A DNA stretch of 64,000 bases from Lawsonibacter faecis (GCF_014287675.1 NZ_JACOPQ010000005.1:1-64000); one strand, 5' to 3'. Positions 40,258-49,998 are shown, counted from the first letter of the stretch. The notes: a model not told the origin generated them from the letters alone. A program made the numbers and translations.

Positions 40258-41469
40258 ATGAAAAAAGAATGTGTCGCCATGCTGCTGGCCGGCGGACAGG
40301 GCAGCCGTCTCTACGCCCTTACCAGCCACGTGGCAAAACCCGCAGTCCCCTTCGGGGGAAAGTACCGCATCATCGATTTTCCCCTCAGCAACTGCATCAA
40401 CTCCGGCATCGACACCGTGGGCGTGCTGACCCAGTACCAGCCCCTGGAGCTCAACGCCTACATCGGCAACGGGCAGCCCTGGGACCTGGACCGCTCCGAC
40501 GGGGGCGTGCACGTCCTGCCCCCCTATGTGCGGGAGGGCTCCTACGGCACCTGGTACAAGGGCACCGCCAACGCCATCTACCAGAACATCGGCTTTTTGC
40601 AGCTCTACGACCCGGAGTATGTGCTCATTCTCTCGGGCGATCATATCTATAAGATGGACTACGCCAAAATGCTCAAGCACCACAAGGAGCAGAACGCCGC
40701 CTGCACCATCTCGGTGCTGGAGGTGCCCCTGGCCGAGGCCAGCCGCTTCGGCATCATGAGCGTGGACGATGAGGACATGATTTTTGAGTTCCAGGAGAAG
40801 CCGAAGGAGCCCAAGAGCAATCTGGCGTCCATGGGCATCTACATATTCACCTGGTCCAAGCTGAAGGAGTACCTGATGGCCGACGAGCAGAGCAGCGACT
40901 CCACCAACGACTTCGGCGGCGACATCATCCCCGCCATGCTCAGCGCCGGCGAGCGGATGGCGGCCTATCGCTTCCAGGGCTACTGGAAGGACGTGGGCAC
41001 CATCAACTCCCTCTGGGATGCCAACATGGATATGCTCTCCCCAGGCAGCGGCATCGATCTCTACGACACCTCCTGGCCCATCTTTGCCCGGAGCGCCACC
41101 AAGCCGCCCCACTTCACCGGGCCGGACGCCAGGGTGTCCCACTCCATGGTGACCGGCGGGTGTGAGGTGTACGGCACGGTGGAGAACTCGGTTCTCTTCC
41201 ACTCGGTGACTGTGGAGCCGGGAGCCCAGGTGCGCTACTCCATCCTGATGCCCGGCACCGTGGTCAAGGCGGGCGCCACCGTGGACTACGCCATCGTGGC
41301 TGAGAACGCGGTCATCGGAGAAAAGGCCTCGGTGGGCACCCCACCACCGGAGGATACGGAAAACTGGGGGATTACCGTGGTGGCCCAGGAGATCGAGGTG
41401 GGAGACGGCGCGGTCGTGCCGGCCAACGCGATGGTCACCCGCAATGTGAAGGGAGGTGAGGCGGAATGA
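40258..41469 (+). CDS. glgC: Glucose-1-phosphate adenylyltransferase, catalytic subunit
   Basis: GlgC makes ADP-glucose from ATP and glucose-1-phosphate, the committed step of glycogen synthesis. The 403-residue protein has the intact nucleotide loop LLAGGQGSRLYALT, KPAVPFGGKYRIIDF and FQEKPKEPKSN, and a C-terminal left-handed beta-helix. AGAGGTG precedes ATG 40258. The stop overlaps the start of glgD, so the subunits are translated together. It lies 149 bases after glgB; that gap has a small palindrome near 40170 but no clear promoter. Confidence 0.96.
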   Translation: MKKECVAMLLAGGQGSRLYALTSHVAKPAVPFGGKYRIIDFPLSNCINSGIDTVGVLTQYQPLELNAYIGNGQPWDLDRSDGGVHVLPPYVREGSYGTWYKGTANAIYQNIGFLQLYDPEYVLILSGDHIYKMDYAKMLKHHKEQNAACTISVLEVPLAEASRFGIMSVDDEDMIFEFQEKPKEPKSNLASMGIYIFTWSKLKEYLMADEQSSDSTNDFGGDIIPAMLSAGERMAAYRFQGYWKDVGTINSLWDANMDMLSPGSGIDLYDTSWPIFARSATKPPHFTGPDARVSHSMVTGGCEVYGTVENSVLFHSVTVEPGAQVRYSILMPGTVVKAGATVDYAIVAENAVIGEKASVGTPPPEDTENWGITVVAQEIEVGDGAVVPANAMVTRNVKGGEAE

Positions 41470-42584
41470 TGAACAAGCTGCACGGCATAATTTTCGCCTA
41501 CCGCTCCAATGCAGACCTGCGGGAACTCACCCAGAACCGGAACACCTGCTCCGTCCCCTACGGCGGGCGGTACCGCATCATCGACTTCATGCTCTCCAAC
41601 TACGTCAACGCCGGCATCGCCGACGTGGGCGTGATTGTCCACGCCAACTACCAGTCCCTGCTGGACCACGTAGGCTCAGGCAAGGACTGGGACCTCTCCC
41701 GCAAACACGGCGGCCTGCGCATTCTGCCCCCCTTCGGCTACGCCAACAAGCAGCGGGGCGGGGTCTGCCGGGGCCGGATGGACGCCCTGGAGGGCGTGTA
41801 CTCGTACCTTAAGAACATCCGCCAGGAGCACGTGGTGCTGGCCGGGGGCGACCTGGCCGTAAACCTGCCCCTGCGGGACATCTACGCCCAGCACATCGCC
41901 TCCGGCGCGGATATCACCGCCGTGTGCACCCGCGCGCCCAAGGGCGATCCCAAGTCCTCGGTCTACTTCTCCCTGGGGGCCGACGGCCGGGTGGCCGACG
42001 TGTCGGTGCATCCCTTCTCCCCGACCGGGTGCGAGTCCCTGGAGGTCTACATTCTCTCCAAGAGCCTGCTGTTAAGCCTTGTGGACCACTGTGCCGCCCA
42101 CAACATTCCCTCCTTCAGCCAGGGGGTGCTGCTGAGCATGGTCCACTCCCTGAAAATCATGCCCTATGTCTACGACGGCTACGCCGCCCGGCTCCAGTCC
42201 GTGGCGAGCTACTACGCCCGGAGCATGGAGCTCTTAGACCCCAAGGTCCGGGACGCCCTCTTCGTCCCCGAGCGGCCCATTAAGACCAAGGACCAGTCCA
42301 ACCCCTCCACCTACTACGGCAGCGAAGGCGAGACCGAGCGCTCCCTGGTGGCCGACGGCTGCATCATCGAGGGCAGTGTGAAAAACTCCATCCTCTTCCG
42401 CGGCGTGCGGGTGGAGGCCGGCGCCAAGGTGGAAAACTGCATCCTCATGCAGGGCACCGCCGTCCAGGCGGGCGCCGTCCTCAAATACACCATCACCGAC
42501 AAGAACGTCAGGGTCAACCCCGGGCGGATGCTGATGGGACATGAGACGTACCCGCTGGCCATTGCCAAGGGAGAAATTGTGTAA
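41466..42584 (+). CDS. glgD: GlgD subunit of ADP-glucose pyrophosphorylase
   Basis: The 372-residue paralogue of GlgC keeps the fold and the beta-helix, but its nucleotide loop is replaced by FAYRSNADLRELTQNR, without the GGxGxRL motif. In Firmicutes GlgD is a poorly active subunit that raises GlgC activity in a GlgC/GlgD complex. It starts at ATG 41466 inside the glgC end (ATGA overlap) after GGGAGGTGAGG. YGGRYRIIDF and VVLAGGDLAVN are conserved. Confidence 0.95.
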   Translation: MMNKLHGIIFAYRSNADLRELTQNRNTCSVPYGGRYRIIDFMLSNYVNAGIADVGVIVHANYQSLLDHVGSGKDWDLSRKHGGLRILPPFGYANKQRGGVCRGRMDALEGVYSYLKNIRQEHVVLAGGDLAVNLPLRDIYAQHIASGADITAVCTRAPKGDPKSSVYFSLGADGRVADVSVHPFSPTGCESLEVYILSKSLLLSLVDHCAAHNIPSFSQGVLLSMVHSLKIMPYVYDGYAARLQSVASYYARSMELLDPKVRDALFVPERPIKTKDQSNPSTYYGSEGETERSLVADGCIIEGSVKNSILFRGVRVEAGAKVENCILMQGTAVQAGAVLKYTITDKNVRVNPGRMLMGHETYPLAIAKGEIV

Positions 42585-42776
42585 AAGCAAAAGAATGGTC
42601 AAGGCAGCAGGCGCCGCCGCCAAGTCTTACGGAGAACACGAAGCGCGGCGGCGGCGTTTCGGCGGAGCGTATGAATACGCTTCAGGCAAGCTGCAGGGGG
42701 AGTCTTGAGGCGGACGGACGCCTTCCCTCCGCCCTTCGTGCCGTCCCCGCTTTTACTTTTGCTTTTGGAGGTTTTT

Positions 42777-44213
42777 ATGAACATTCTCTTTGCATCATCT
42801 GAAGTCGCTCCTTTTATCAAGACCGGTGGGCTGGCCGACGTCGCGGGCAGCCTGCCCCAGGCGCTGGCCGCCCAGGGGCACGACGTGCGCGTCATCCTGC
42901 CCCTCTACGAGGGTGTGGGCCAGAACTGGCGGGACCAGATGAGCTACCTGCTCAACTTCCACGTCACGCTGGCCTGGCGCACTCCCTACTGCGGCGTCTT
43001 TCAGCTGGAGAAGGACGGCGTAACCTACTACTTCGTGGACAATGAGTACTATTTCAAGCGCTCTCAGATCTACGGCCACTATGACGACGGCGAGCGCTTC
43101 GCCTTTTTCTCCCGGGCCGTCATCGAGACTCCCGGCCATGTGGGCTTCACTCCGGACGTGATCCACTGCAACGACTGGCAGACCGCGCTGGTGCCCATTT
43201 ACCTGCTGGAGGAGCGCCACCGGGTTCCCGAGCTGAGCGGCGCCAAGAGCGTCTACACCATCCACAACATCGAGTATCAGGGCCGGTACGGCAGCCAGAC
43301 CCTCAAGGACCTCTTCGGCCTGGCCGACGGGTACTTCAACGAGCATATGCTCTCCTACCACGGGGACGTGAACCTGATGAAGGGCGCCATCTACGCCGCC
43401 GACTTCGTCACCACCGTCTCCCCATCCTACGCCCAGGAGCTCCAGTACCCCTTCTATGCCCACGGGCTGGAGGGCGTCATCGCCGATAACCGCAACAAGG
43501 TCCGGGGCATTCTCAACGGCATCGACACCGCCGCCTATGACCCCTGGCGGGACAAGGGGCTGGCCCGCTCCTACTCCGCCGCCCAAATTGCCGGCAAGAA
43601 GGACTGCAAGGCCGCGCTGCAGCGGGCCGCCGGCCTCAATGAGGACCCGGACGTGCCCATCGTCGCCTGCGTTTCCCGGCTGGTGAAGCACAAGGGCTTC
43701 GACCTGGTGACCGCCTCCATCCACGAGATCATGGGCATGAACGCCCAGATGGTGGTGCTGGGCACCGGCGACTGGAACTACGAGGAGGCCTTCCGCCACG
43801 CGGCCAGCCAGTATCCCGGCCGCTTCGCCGCGCATATGATGTACTCGGCCTCCCTCTCCACCGCCATCTACGGCGGCGCGGATATCTTCCTCATGCCCAG
43901 CGAGGCGGAGCCCTGCGGCCTCAGCCAGATGATCGCCATGCGGTACGGCACCGTGCCCGTGGTCCGGGAGACCGGCGGCCTGAAGGACACGGTCTATCCT
44001 TATAATAAGTTTACCGGCGAGGGCCGGGGCTTTACCTTCGCCAACATCAGCGCCCACGACATGATGTGGGTTCTGCGGGAGGCGGTGGATCTCTACCACA
44101 ATAATAAGAAGGCCTGGAAGGCCCTGATGAAGGCCGGTATGACCGCCGACTTCTCCTGGAACAAGTCCGCCGGCGAGTATTTGGAAATCTACGGCTGGCT
44201 TACCGGGAAGTGA
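42777..44213 (+). CDS. glgA: Glycogen synthase (ADP-glucose type, GT5)
   Basis: GlgA adds glucose from ADP-glucose to the growing alpha-1,4 chain. The 478-residue protein has the N-terminal KTGGLADVAGSLP motif, HCNDWQTALVP, and in the C-terminal GT-B lobe CVSRLVKHKGFDL and PSEAEPCGLSQM. The start is ATG 42777 with GGAGG 5 bases upstream. The 192-base gap after glgD contains a GC-rich inverted repeat (GGCGCCGCCGCC and GCGGCGGCGGCG near 42610-42656), perhaps a transcript-processing or attenuation hairpin. Confidence 0.96.
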   Translation: MNILFASSEVAPFIKTGGLADVAGSLPQALAAQGHDVRVILPLYEGVGQNWRDQMSYLLNFHVTLAWRTPYCGVFQLEKDGVTYYFVDNEYYFKRSQIYGHYDDGERFAFFSRAVIETPGHVGFTPDVIHCNDWQTALVPIYLLEERHRVPELSGAKSVYTIHNIEYQGRYGSQTLKDLFGLADGYFNEHMLSYHGDVNLMKGAIYAADFVTTVSPSYAQELQYPFYAHGLEGVIADNRNKVRGILNGIDTAAYDPWRDKGLARSYSAAQIAGKKDCKAALQRAAGLNEDPDVPIVACVSRLVKHKGFDLVTASIHEIMGMNAQMVVLGTGDWNYEEAFRHAASQYPGRFAAHMMYSASLSTAIYGGADIFLMPSEAEPCGLSQMIAMRYGTVPVVRETGGLKDTVYPYNKFTGEGRGFTFANISAHDMMWVLREAVDLYHNNKKAWKALMKAGMTADFSWNKSAGEYLEIYGWLTGK

Positions 44214-44251
44214 GCGCCGGTTTTGAGGTCCATTCAGCCCTTTCCCTCTGC

Positions 44252-44280
44252 TTGACAGCAGATTAACTCTATGATAAAAT
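44252..44280 (+). promoter_or_regulatory. Separate sigma-A promoter for glgP
   Basis: TTGACA, 17 bases, TAAAAT, starting 38 bases after the glgA stop. It would let glycogen breakdown be expressed apart from synthesis. Confidence 0.72.
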
Positions 44281-44419
44281 GGGCGCTCCGTGGGCGGCAT
44301 ATCGCGCGCCTGCGGAGCGTATCCATATTTTTAGCGTTAAATTCAGCATTAGAGAGCATTTATATAATGTGTACCCCGCGGCCGGACAGACCGGCACCGC
44401 CGGGGCACCAATCTGGGAG

Positions 44420-46864
44420 ATGGAACCGTTGCATACATATACCAAAACCGAGCTGACCGACCTCATCGTCGGCAAGCTCCGCCGCAATTTCGGCCGGGAC
44501 GTGGACGAGGCGACCGGGGCACACATGTTCAAGGCCTGCGCCCTGGTCCTCCGCGACATCATGTCCGCCCACGAGCTGGAGACCGAGGACCGCGTGAAGG
44601 ACACCCACGCCAGGCAGGTCCACTACCTGTCCCTGGAGTTTCTCATGGGCCGGTCCCTGATGAAGAACGCCTACAATCTGGGCGTGGTGGAGCCTCTGAC
44701 CGAGGCCATCGAGGGTCTTGGCTTCAACGCCGCCGACCTCTTCGAGACCGAGCCCGACGCGGGACTCGGAAACGGCGGTCTGGGCCGTCTGGCCGCCTGC
44801 TATCTGGACTCCATGACCACCCTGGACATACCCGCCAGGGGCTACTCCATCTGCTACGAGCTGGGCATTTTCAAGCAGAAGATTGTGGACGGGCAGCAGG
44901 TGGAGCTGGCCGACAACTGGCTGGGCCTGGGCGACGCCTGGCTCATCCCCAAGGTAGACGAGACCGAGACCGTCCACTTCGGCGGCAAGGTCAAGGAGCA
45001 GTGGGACGAGAACGGCCGCCACCGGGTGGTCTACGAGGGCGGCACCGACGTGCTGGCCATTCCCAAGGACATGGAGATCGCCGGCTACGGCACCGACCAC
45101 GTCAACGTCCTGCGCCTGTGGGACGCTAAGAGCCCCGTGCCGGTGGACATGTCCCTCTACAGCCGGGGCGAGTACCTCAAGGCCGTGGAGCAGCAGGCCA
45201 TGGCCGAGGTTATCGCCAAGGTCCTCTACCCCGACGACAACCACTATGAGGGCAAGTCCCTGCGGCTCAAGCAGCAGTACTTCTTTGTCTCCGCAACCGC
45301 CCAGTCTATCGTGCGCAAGCACCGGGTCCAGTACGGCACCCTGCGCAACTTCCACCAGAAGCACGTCATCCAGATTAACGACACCCACCCCACCCTGGTC
45401 ATCCCGGAGCTGATGCGCATCCTCCTGGACGAGGAGGGCTACGGCTGGGACGAGGCGTGGCATATCGTCACCCACACGGTGGCCTACACCAACCACACCG
45501 TCATGATCGAGGCGCTGGAGCGCTGGCCCCAGGAGCTGGTCTCCACTCTGCTGCCCCGGATCTGGGAGATCATCCTGGAGATCTCGGGCCGCTGGCAGAA
45601 CCGGCTCACCGAGGCCTTCCACGGCGATATGTCCAAGGTGGAGCACAACGCCATCGTCTGGGGCGGCGACGTGCGTATGGCCAATATGTGCGTGTGCACC
45701 TGCTTCGCGGTGAACGGCGTGTCCGCCCTTCACTCCGACATTCTCAAGAAAGACCTCTTCCGGGACCTCTACCAGCTTACGCCGGAGAAATTCCAGAACG
45801 TGACCAACGGCATCGACCACCGCCGCTGGCTCTCCGAGTGCAACCCCAAGCTGGACGCCCTCATCAGGGACTGCACCGGCGGGGACGACTACCTTCTGAG
45901 GCCCGACGCCCTCAAAAAGCTGGAGCAGTTCCAGGACGACGCCGGTGTTCTCTCCCGCCTCCAGCAGATCAAGGCGGAGAATAAGCGCTCCTTTGCCGCC
46001 TATGTGGCCCGTGAGAGCGGCATTTTGCTCAATACCGACGCCATTTTCGACGTGCAGGTCAAGCGGCTGCATGAGTATAAGCGGCAGCTTCTCAATGTAC
46101 TGCACATCATCTACCTCTACCAGCATATCAAGAACGACCCCCACTTCCAGTTTACCCCCAGGGTCTTCCTCTTCGGGGCCAAGGCCGCGCCGGGCTATGC
46201 CGTGGCCAAGCAGATCATCCACCTCATCAACTCCCTGGCCGCCACGGTGAACGCCGATCCGGCCTGCAAAGACAGGCTGCAGGTGGTCTTCCTGGAGAAC
46301 TACCGGGTGAGCCTGGCCGAGAAGCTCATGCCCGCCAGCGAGCTCTCCGAGCAGATCTCCACCGCCGGCAAGGAGGCCAGCGGCACCGGAAATATGAAGT
46401 TCATGATGAACGGCGCGCTGACCATCGGCACCCTGGACGGCGCCAACGTGGAGATGCACGAGGTTCTGGGCGACGAGAACATCTTCCTCTTCGGCCTCAA
46501 GGCCCACGAGGTCCAGGAGCTGCGCCACCGGGGCTACAAGCCCTACGAGTACTATATGCACTCGGGGGATTTGAAGGCTGTGCTGGACCAGCTCACCCGG
46601 GGCTTTGACGACGGCGTGAGCTACACCGACATCACCAACCGTCTGCTCTTCGGCGCGGGCGGATCTGCGGACGAGTATCTGCTCCTGGCCGACTTTGAGA
46701 GCTACCGGGCCGCCCACCAGCGGGCCGGACAGGTCTATCTGGATCAGAGGCAGTGGAACCGGGTGTCTCTTCTCAATATCGCCCGGTCCGGCATCTTTGC
46801 CGCCGACCGGTCCATCCGCGATTACGCGGGGAACATCTGGAAGGTGCCCACCAAGGAGCTGTAA
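44420..46864 (+). CDS. glgP: Glycogen/starch phosphorylase
   Basis: GlgP releases glucose-1-phosphate from glycogen. The 814-residue GT35 protein has YLSLEFLMGRSL near the N-terminus, GLGNGGLGRLAACYLDSM, and the PLP lysine K660 in GTGNMKFMMNG. I use ATG 44420, giving a normal family N-terminus, but its GGGAG site is only 2 bases away. An in-frame GTG at 44369 is an alternative start with a weak AGAGAG site. The gene has its own promoter and ends at a strong terminator. The neighbours make it the degradative arm of the glycogen cycle. Confidence 0.95.
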   Translation: MEPLHTYTKTELTDLIVGKLRRNFGRDVDEATGAHMFKACALVLRDIMSAHELETEDRVKDTHARQVHYLSLEFLMGRSLMKNAYNLGVVEPLTEAIEGLGFNAADLFETEPDAGLGNGGLGRLAACYLDSMTTLDIPARGYSICYELGIFKQKIVDGQQVELADNWLGLGDAWLIPKVDETETVHFGGKVKEQWDENGRHRVVYEGGTDVLAIPKDMEIAGYGTDHVNVLRLWDAKSPVPVDMSLYSRGEYLKAVEQQAMAEVIAKVLYPDDNHYEGKSLRLKQQYFFVSATAQSIVRKHRVQYGTLRNFHQKHVIQINDTHPTLVIPELMRILLDEEGYGWDEAWHIVTHTVAYTNHTVMIEALERWPQELVSTLLPRIWEIILEISGRWQNRLTEAFHGDMSKVEHNAIVWGGDVRMANMCVCTCFAVNGVSALHSDILKKDLFRDLYQLTPEKFQNVTNGIDHRRWLSECNPKLDALIRDCTGGDDYLLRPDALKKLEQFQDDAGVLSRLQQIKAENKRSFAAYVARESGILLNTDAIFDVQVKRLHEYKRQLLNVLHIIYLYQHIKNDPHFQFTPRVFLFGAKAAPGYAVAKQIIHLINSLAATVNADPACKDRLQVVFLENYRVSLAEKLMPASELSEQISTAGKEASGTGNMKFMMNGALTIGTLDGANVEMHEVLGDENIFLFGLKAHEVQELRHRGYKPYEYYMHSGDLKAVLDQLTRGFDDGVSYTDITNRLLFGAGGSADEYLLLADFESYRAAHQRAGQVYLDQRQWNRVSLLNIARSGIFAADRSIRDYAGNIWKVPTKEL

Positions 46865-46936
46865 GCGGTGGGATGACCGGCCGCGGACGCCGGGCTGTGG
46901 CCTTCCCCTCCGGCGGCGGACTGATAGGAACATACC

Positions 46937-46970
46937 AAAAAGCGGGACCGCTGAGCGGTCCCGCTTTTTT
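46937..46970. terminator. Bidirectional terminator after glgP
   Basis: A 15-bp stem AAAAAGCGGGACCGC with its complement and a TGA loop, with six T residues. The stop codon of the convergent GyrI-like gene abuts it. Confidence 0.92.
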
Positions 46971-47602
46971 CAGGCGATGGGGTGGCGGATGACGGTCCTG
47001 CGCTTCTCAGGCGCGGTCCGCCGGGGATCGCTCAGATAGATCTCATGATGCCTGCGCGTCTGGCTGATATCCTTTCGATACCCCTCCCGGAGCAGAAGAG
47101 CGTCCATCTTCGCCACGGTGGCGGGCTCATCATCATAGGACCCGGTGTGCAGACACTGTACGCACAGGCCCTCGTCCAGGGTAAAAAACCGGGCGCAGGA
47201 GGTATCCAGGCCCTTTTTCCGCGCGGCCTCGCCGCAGGCCCAGGCGAAGTCCCCCTCCGTGACGAAGTCGGGCAGGCGGAGCATGGATATCCAGTGAAAG
47301 CCGGACTTGTTGCCGCAGTCCACGCCGCCGGCGCCGTCCGCCATCCACCAGAGCCCCTCCAGCGGCGGGACCACATAGGGGAAGTACCCGTCGATGAAAC
47401 GTCCGGCCTTCGGACTCATTTTGACCGTGTAGGCCACGGCATACAGGACCGACAGCGCCGCGCCGTATGCGCCGCCCTCCTCGTTGGGGTCGCCCATGCC
47501 CTCCACCGCCGCGAAATGCATGGCCGGAACCATTACAATCTCCGGCTTACCGCCGGGCCGGTAGAGCTCCTTCTGCTCCCTCTTATAATCATATGCCGCC
47601 AT
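46970..47602 (-). CDS. GyrI-like small-molecule-binding domain protein
   Basis: A 210-residue stand-alone GyrI-like domain, recognised by PEIVMVPAMHFAAVEGMGDPN at the start, then WWMADGAG and LHTGSYDDEPATVAKM, with SDPRRTAPEKRRTVIRHPI at the end. This is the widespread COG4832-type protein thought to bind or hydrolyse small toxic compounds. The ribosome site (GGGAAGGGG) is weak. It is divergent from an ECF sigma factor gene. Its true ligand is unknown. Confidence 0.83.
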   Translation of the reverse strand: MAAYDYKREQKELYRPGGKPEIVMVPAMHFAAVEGMGDPNEEGGAYGAALSVLYAVAYTVKMSPKAGRFIDGYFPYVVPPLEGLWWMADGAGGVDCGNKSGFHWISMLRLPDFVTEGDFAWACGEAARKKGLDTSCARFFTLDEGLCVQCLHTGSYDDEPATVAKMDALLLREGYRKDISQTRRHHEIYLSDPRRTAPEKRRTVIRHPIA

Positions 47603-47758
47603 CGTGCGCGCCCCTTCCCGCTATTTTGTTCTGATATCAGCATACCCTGAAAAACCTGACAGGTCGTGTCATGTTTACAAATTTATCATCAAACCCTCCC
47701 GGAATGCAATCATTCGCCCGCCCGCGCTGTTTGGATAGGCAGAAGGGAGTTGAAGGCT

Positions 47759-48256
47759 ATGCCCACCGTCCAAGGCATTCCCCTCGCGTTTGAGGAGGTT
47801 TTAGACCGCTACGGCGCGCTCGTCTTCCGCCTGGCCTTCCAGGCCCTGGGCAACCGGCAGGACGCGGAGGACGCCGCCCAAGAGGTTTTTGTGGCCCTGG
47901 TCCGCGCCGACCCGGCCTTTGCCGACGAGACCCATCTCCGCGCCTGGCTCCTGCGCTCCACCCGGCACCGCTGCAGAAATCTCTCCGGCTCCGCCTGGAG
48001 GCGGCACACCGTCCCGCTGGACCCGGAGCTGGATCTGCCCGCCCCCCGGGCGGAGCGGGCGGGGGAGGTGCTCGCCGCCGTGGGGCGGCTGCCCGAAAAG
48101 TACCGCACCGCCGTGTACCTCCACTACATTGAGGGGTACACCGCCGAGGAGATCGCCGCCGCCCTGGGCTGCCCCAGGGGAACGGTGCTCTCCCGTCTCA
48201 TGCGGGCGAGAAAGCTGCTGAAAGAACTGCTGAAGGAGGAATTTGACCATGACTGA
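47759..48256 (+). CDS. ECF-type RNA polymerase sigma factor
   Basis: The 165-residue protein has sigma region 2 (YGALVFRLAFQALGNRQDAE, then DAAQEVFVAL) and region 4 (LPEKYRTAVYLHYIEGYTAE, then GCPRGTVLSRLMRARKLL), the size of ECF sigma factors. The start is ATG 47759 after AAGGGAG. Its end overlaps the next gene, a membrane protein, by eight bases, the usual sigma/anti-sigma arrangement. Upstream near 47650, AAAACCT and a small palindrome ACCTG-a-CAGGT could be part of an autoregulated promoter, but the spacing is not convincing. Confidence 0.92.
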   Translation: MPTVQGIPLAFEEVLDRYGALVFRLAFQALGNRQDAEDAAQEVFVALVRADPAFADETHLRAWLLRSTRHRCRNLSGSAWRRHTVPLDPELDLPAPRAERAGEVLAAVGRLPEKYRTAVYLHYIEGYTAEEIAAALGCPRGTVLSRLMRARKLLKELLKEEFDHD

Positions 48257-49538
48257 CGCAATGCTGTACCGGGAGTCCCTCTCCCGCATGACCCCCGGCC
48301 CGGACTGGCGCTCACAGGCCCTGGCCGCCATGGATGCGGCGGCGGCCGCACCGGTGCGCCGCCGGACGCCGGTTGGGCCCCTGATCGCCGCCGCGGCCGC
48401 GCTGGCGCTGGTGGCGGGCGGCGGCGTGGGCGTCTACCGGAATCTGAACGCCTTCCGGCCCAATGAGTACCCCGGCGGCGTTCTGTCCTCCGCCCCCGGC
48501 TATACCGCCGGCACGGGCGAGCTTCCTAAAATTACCCTTTCCGCCGCCCCGGATCTGGGCATGGGCGGCTTCGACGACACTATGGGTATGCTGGTGGTGC
48601 GCAGCCCGGAGGAGCAGCGCACCCAAAACCCGACCTTGGGTAATACGGATTATCTCACCGAGCTGCCGGTCTACCAAAACAGGATTCCAACGGAGGCAGA
48701 GCAGCTCGGCTGCGCTGAGACGGTGGCAGCCGCCCTTGGGACGGGGATTGCGAGCTATGAGAGCAATCTGTACGGCCAGTACCGCTCCTTCACCTCCAAA
48801 TGTACCGATGGGACGGATATCTGGCTCAGCAATCTGAACGAATGCTACGTCCTCCTGCCGGAGAGCCTGCCCCTGCCCGGCGGTGCGGAGACCCTGGAGG
48901 AGACCGCGCCCCATCTCTGGAGACAGCTCGCACCCCTGTACCCTATGGTCTCGCCCAAATTGGAGGCCACCACCAGCTACGATTTCTACGGCAGGGCCTC
49001 CCAGTGGTTCTTCTGGTTTGACGACGACGCAGGGAAGTCCCTGACCGACCGGCTCCTGGACTACTGCTTTGGCCGGGTGGGCGACGTGGGCTGGCACGAG
49101 CACACGGGAACCGGGATTTATACCTTCCACCTCCCCTGCTGGCCGGAGTCCGAGGGGGTGCTCTACCCCATCCGCACGGCGGCGGAGGCCGAGGCCGACT
49201 TCCGCGCCGGGGACTACCTTGGCGCCGATGTGCCCACCGATACGGCGGCGGCCACCATTCTCTCCACCGAGCTCGTCTACTTTAACCAGCCCTACCAGAC
49301 CTATATCCAGCCGGTCTACAAAATCACCTACACCCAGGATTACTGGGACGTGTCGCCCGTGCTGGAGCAGTTCCAGCGCAACTACCGGGACGGCGCGGGG
49401 GTGGACCCCGAGGTCGAGGCGGGGGTGGACCCGAACCTGGACACCTCCGCATTCTCCAGCGTGAGCTGCGCCTACGTGCCCGCCGTGGCGAAGGCGTATG
49501 TGGACATGCTGGACGCTGAATTTCAGTTTAACAATTAG
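48249..49538 (+). CDS. Membrane-anchored partner of the ECF sigma factor (putative anti-sigma factor)
   Basis: The 429-residue protein has a short cytosolic part (about 1-42, with no visible HxxxCxxC zinc motif), one transmembrane helix at about 43-65, and a large extracytoplasmic region I do not recognise. Acidic and Tyr/Pro-rich segments end in a repeat-like DPEVEAGVDPNLD. AAGGAGG precedes ATG 48249, inside the end of the sigma gene. Position and topology make an anti-sigma role likely; the outer region would then be the sensor. There is no enzyme signature. Confidence 0.7.
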   Translation: MTDAMLYRESLSRMTPGPDWRSQALAAMDAAAAAPVRRRTPVGPLIAAAAALALVAGGGVGVYRNLNAFRPNEYPGGVLSSAPGYTAGTGELPKITLSAAPDLGMGGFDDTMGMLVVRSPEEQRTQNPTLGNTDYLTELPVYQNRIPTEAEQLGCAETVAAALGTGIASYESNLYGQYRSFTSKCTDGTDIWLSNLNECYVLLPESLPLPGGAETLEETAPHLWRQLAPLYPMVSPKLEATTSYDFYGRASQWFFWFDDDAGKSLTDRLLDYCFGRVGDVGWHEHTGTGIYTFHLPCWPESEGVLYPIRTAAEAEADFRAGDYLGADVPTDTAAATILSTELVYFNQPYQTYIQPVYKITYTQDYWDVSPVLEQFQRNYRDGAGVDPEVEAGVDPNLDTSAFSSVSCAYVPAVAKAYVDMLDAEFQFNN

Positions 49539-49608
49539 GCGGCTCTGCAGGGCGCCTGCGTATTCCCGCTTTTTTCCGCATAACACAAACCGGCTTGATT
49601 CTCAGCAG

Positions 49609-49637
49609 GCGGGGCGGTCCATAGGGCCGCCCCGCTT
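49609..49637 (+). terminator. Hairpin after the anti-sigma gene
   Basis: GCGGGGCGGTCC-ata-GGGCCGCCCCGC with one mismatch, then TTC. Element copy B starts at once after it. The gene-free stretch 49539-49998 holds only this hairpin, copy B and the desulfurase promoter. Confidence 0.7.
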
Positions 49638-49850
49638 CAGCTTATCAAAGAAGCCCCTCGAGACTTCTTTGGGAGAAGGCTGCATGACGGATAGGACTCG
49701 ATTTCCTGAAAAAAGCCGCCCCATCCCTCATGAGAAGTGTGGTTTCTGAGCCTCGTATCCCCAGAAATGACGAATATTCACTTGATTCCGTCGTCTGCGG
49801 ACGACGGAGCTCTGCCAGACTTGCTCTGCGGAGGGTTTTTTGACAGGCTG
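49638..49850 (-). repeat. MITE-like interspersed element, copy B (inverted)
   Basis: A 213-base copy, read on the minus strand from CAGCCTGTCAAAAAACCCTC to the end CTTCTTTGATAAGCTG. It contains CGTCGTCCGCAGACGACG, GTCATTTCTGGGGAT, CTTCTCATGAGGGATG and TCCGTCATGCAGCCTTCT, all shared with copy A. Near the end is the hairpin AAAGAAG...CTTCTTT that copy A lacks. Flanks GCCGCCCCGCTT (left) and GCCGACCGCTT (right) are similar, as a decayed target duplication would be. Confidence 0.85.
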
Positions 49851-49859
49851 GCCGACCGC

Positions 49860-49888
49860 TTGACTTTGCTCCAGTTCCGAATTAAAAT
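49860..49888 (+). promoter_or_regulatory. Promoter of the cysteine desulfurase gene
   Basis: TTGACT, 17 bases, TAAAAT, starting 9 bases outside element copy B. Confidence 0.7.
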
Positions 49889-49998
49889 AGACGGACACGC
49901 CGCGAGAGGATTGTATGTCCATGCGGCGGTGCCGGACCGAAACAGACCCGCCCGCGGGCGCTGCGGCGGTCTGACGCTATCCGCCGGGAGGGATTTGA

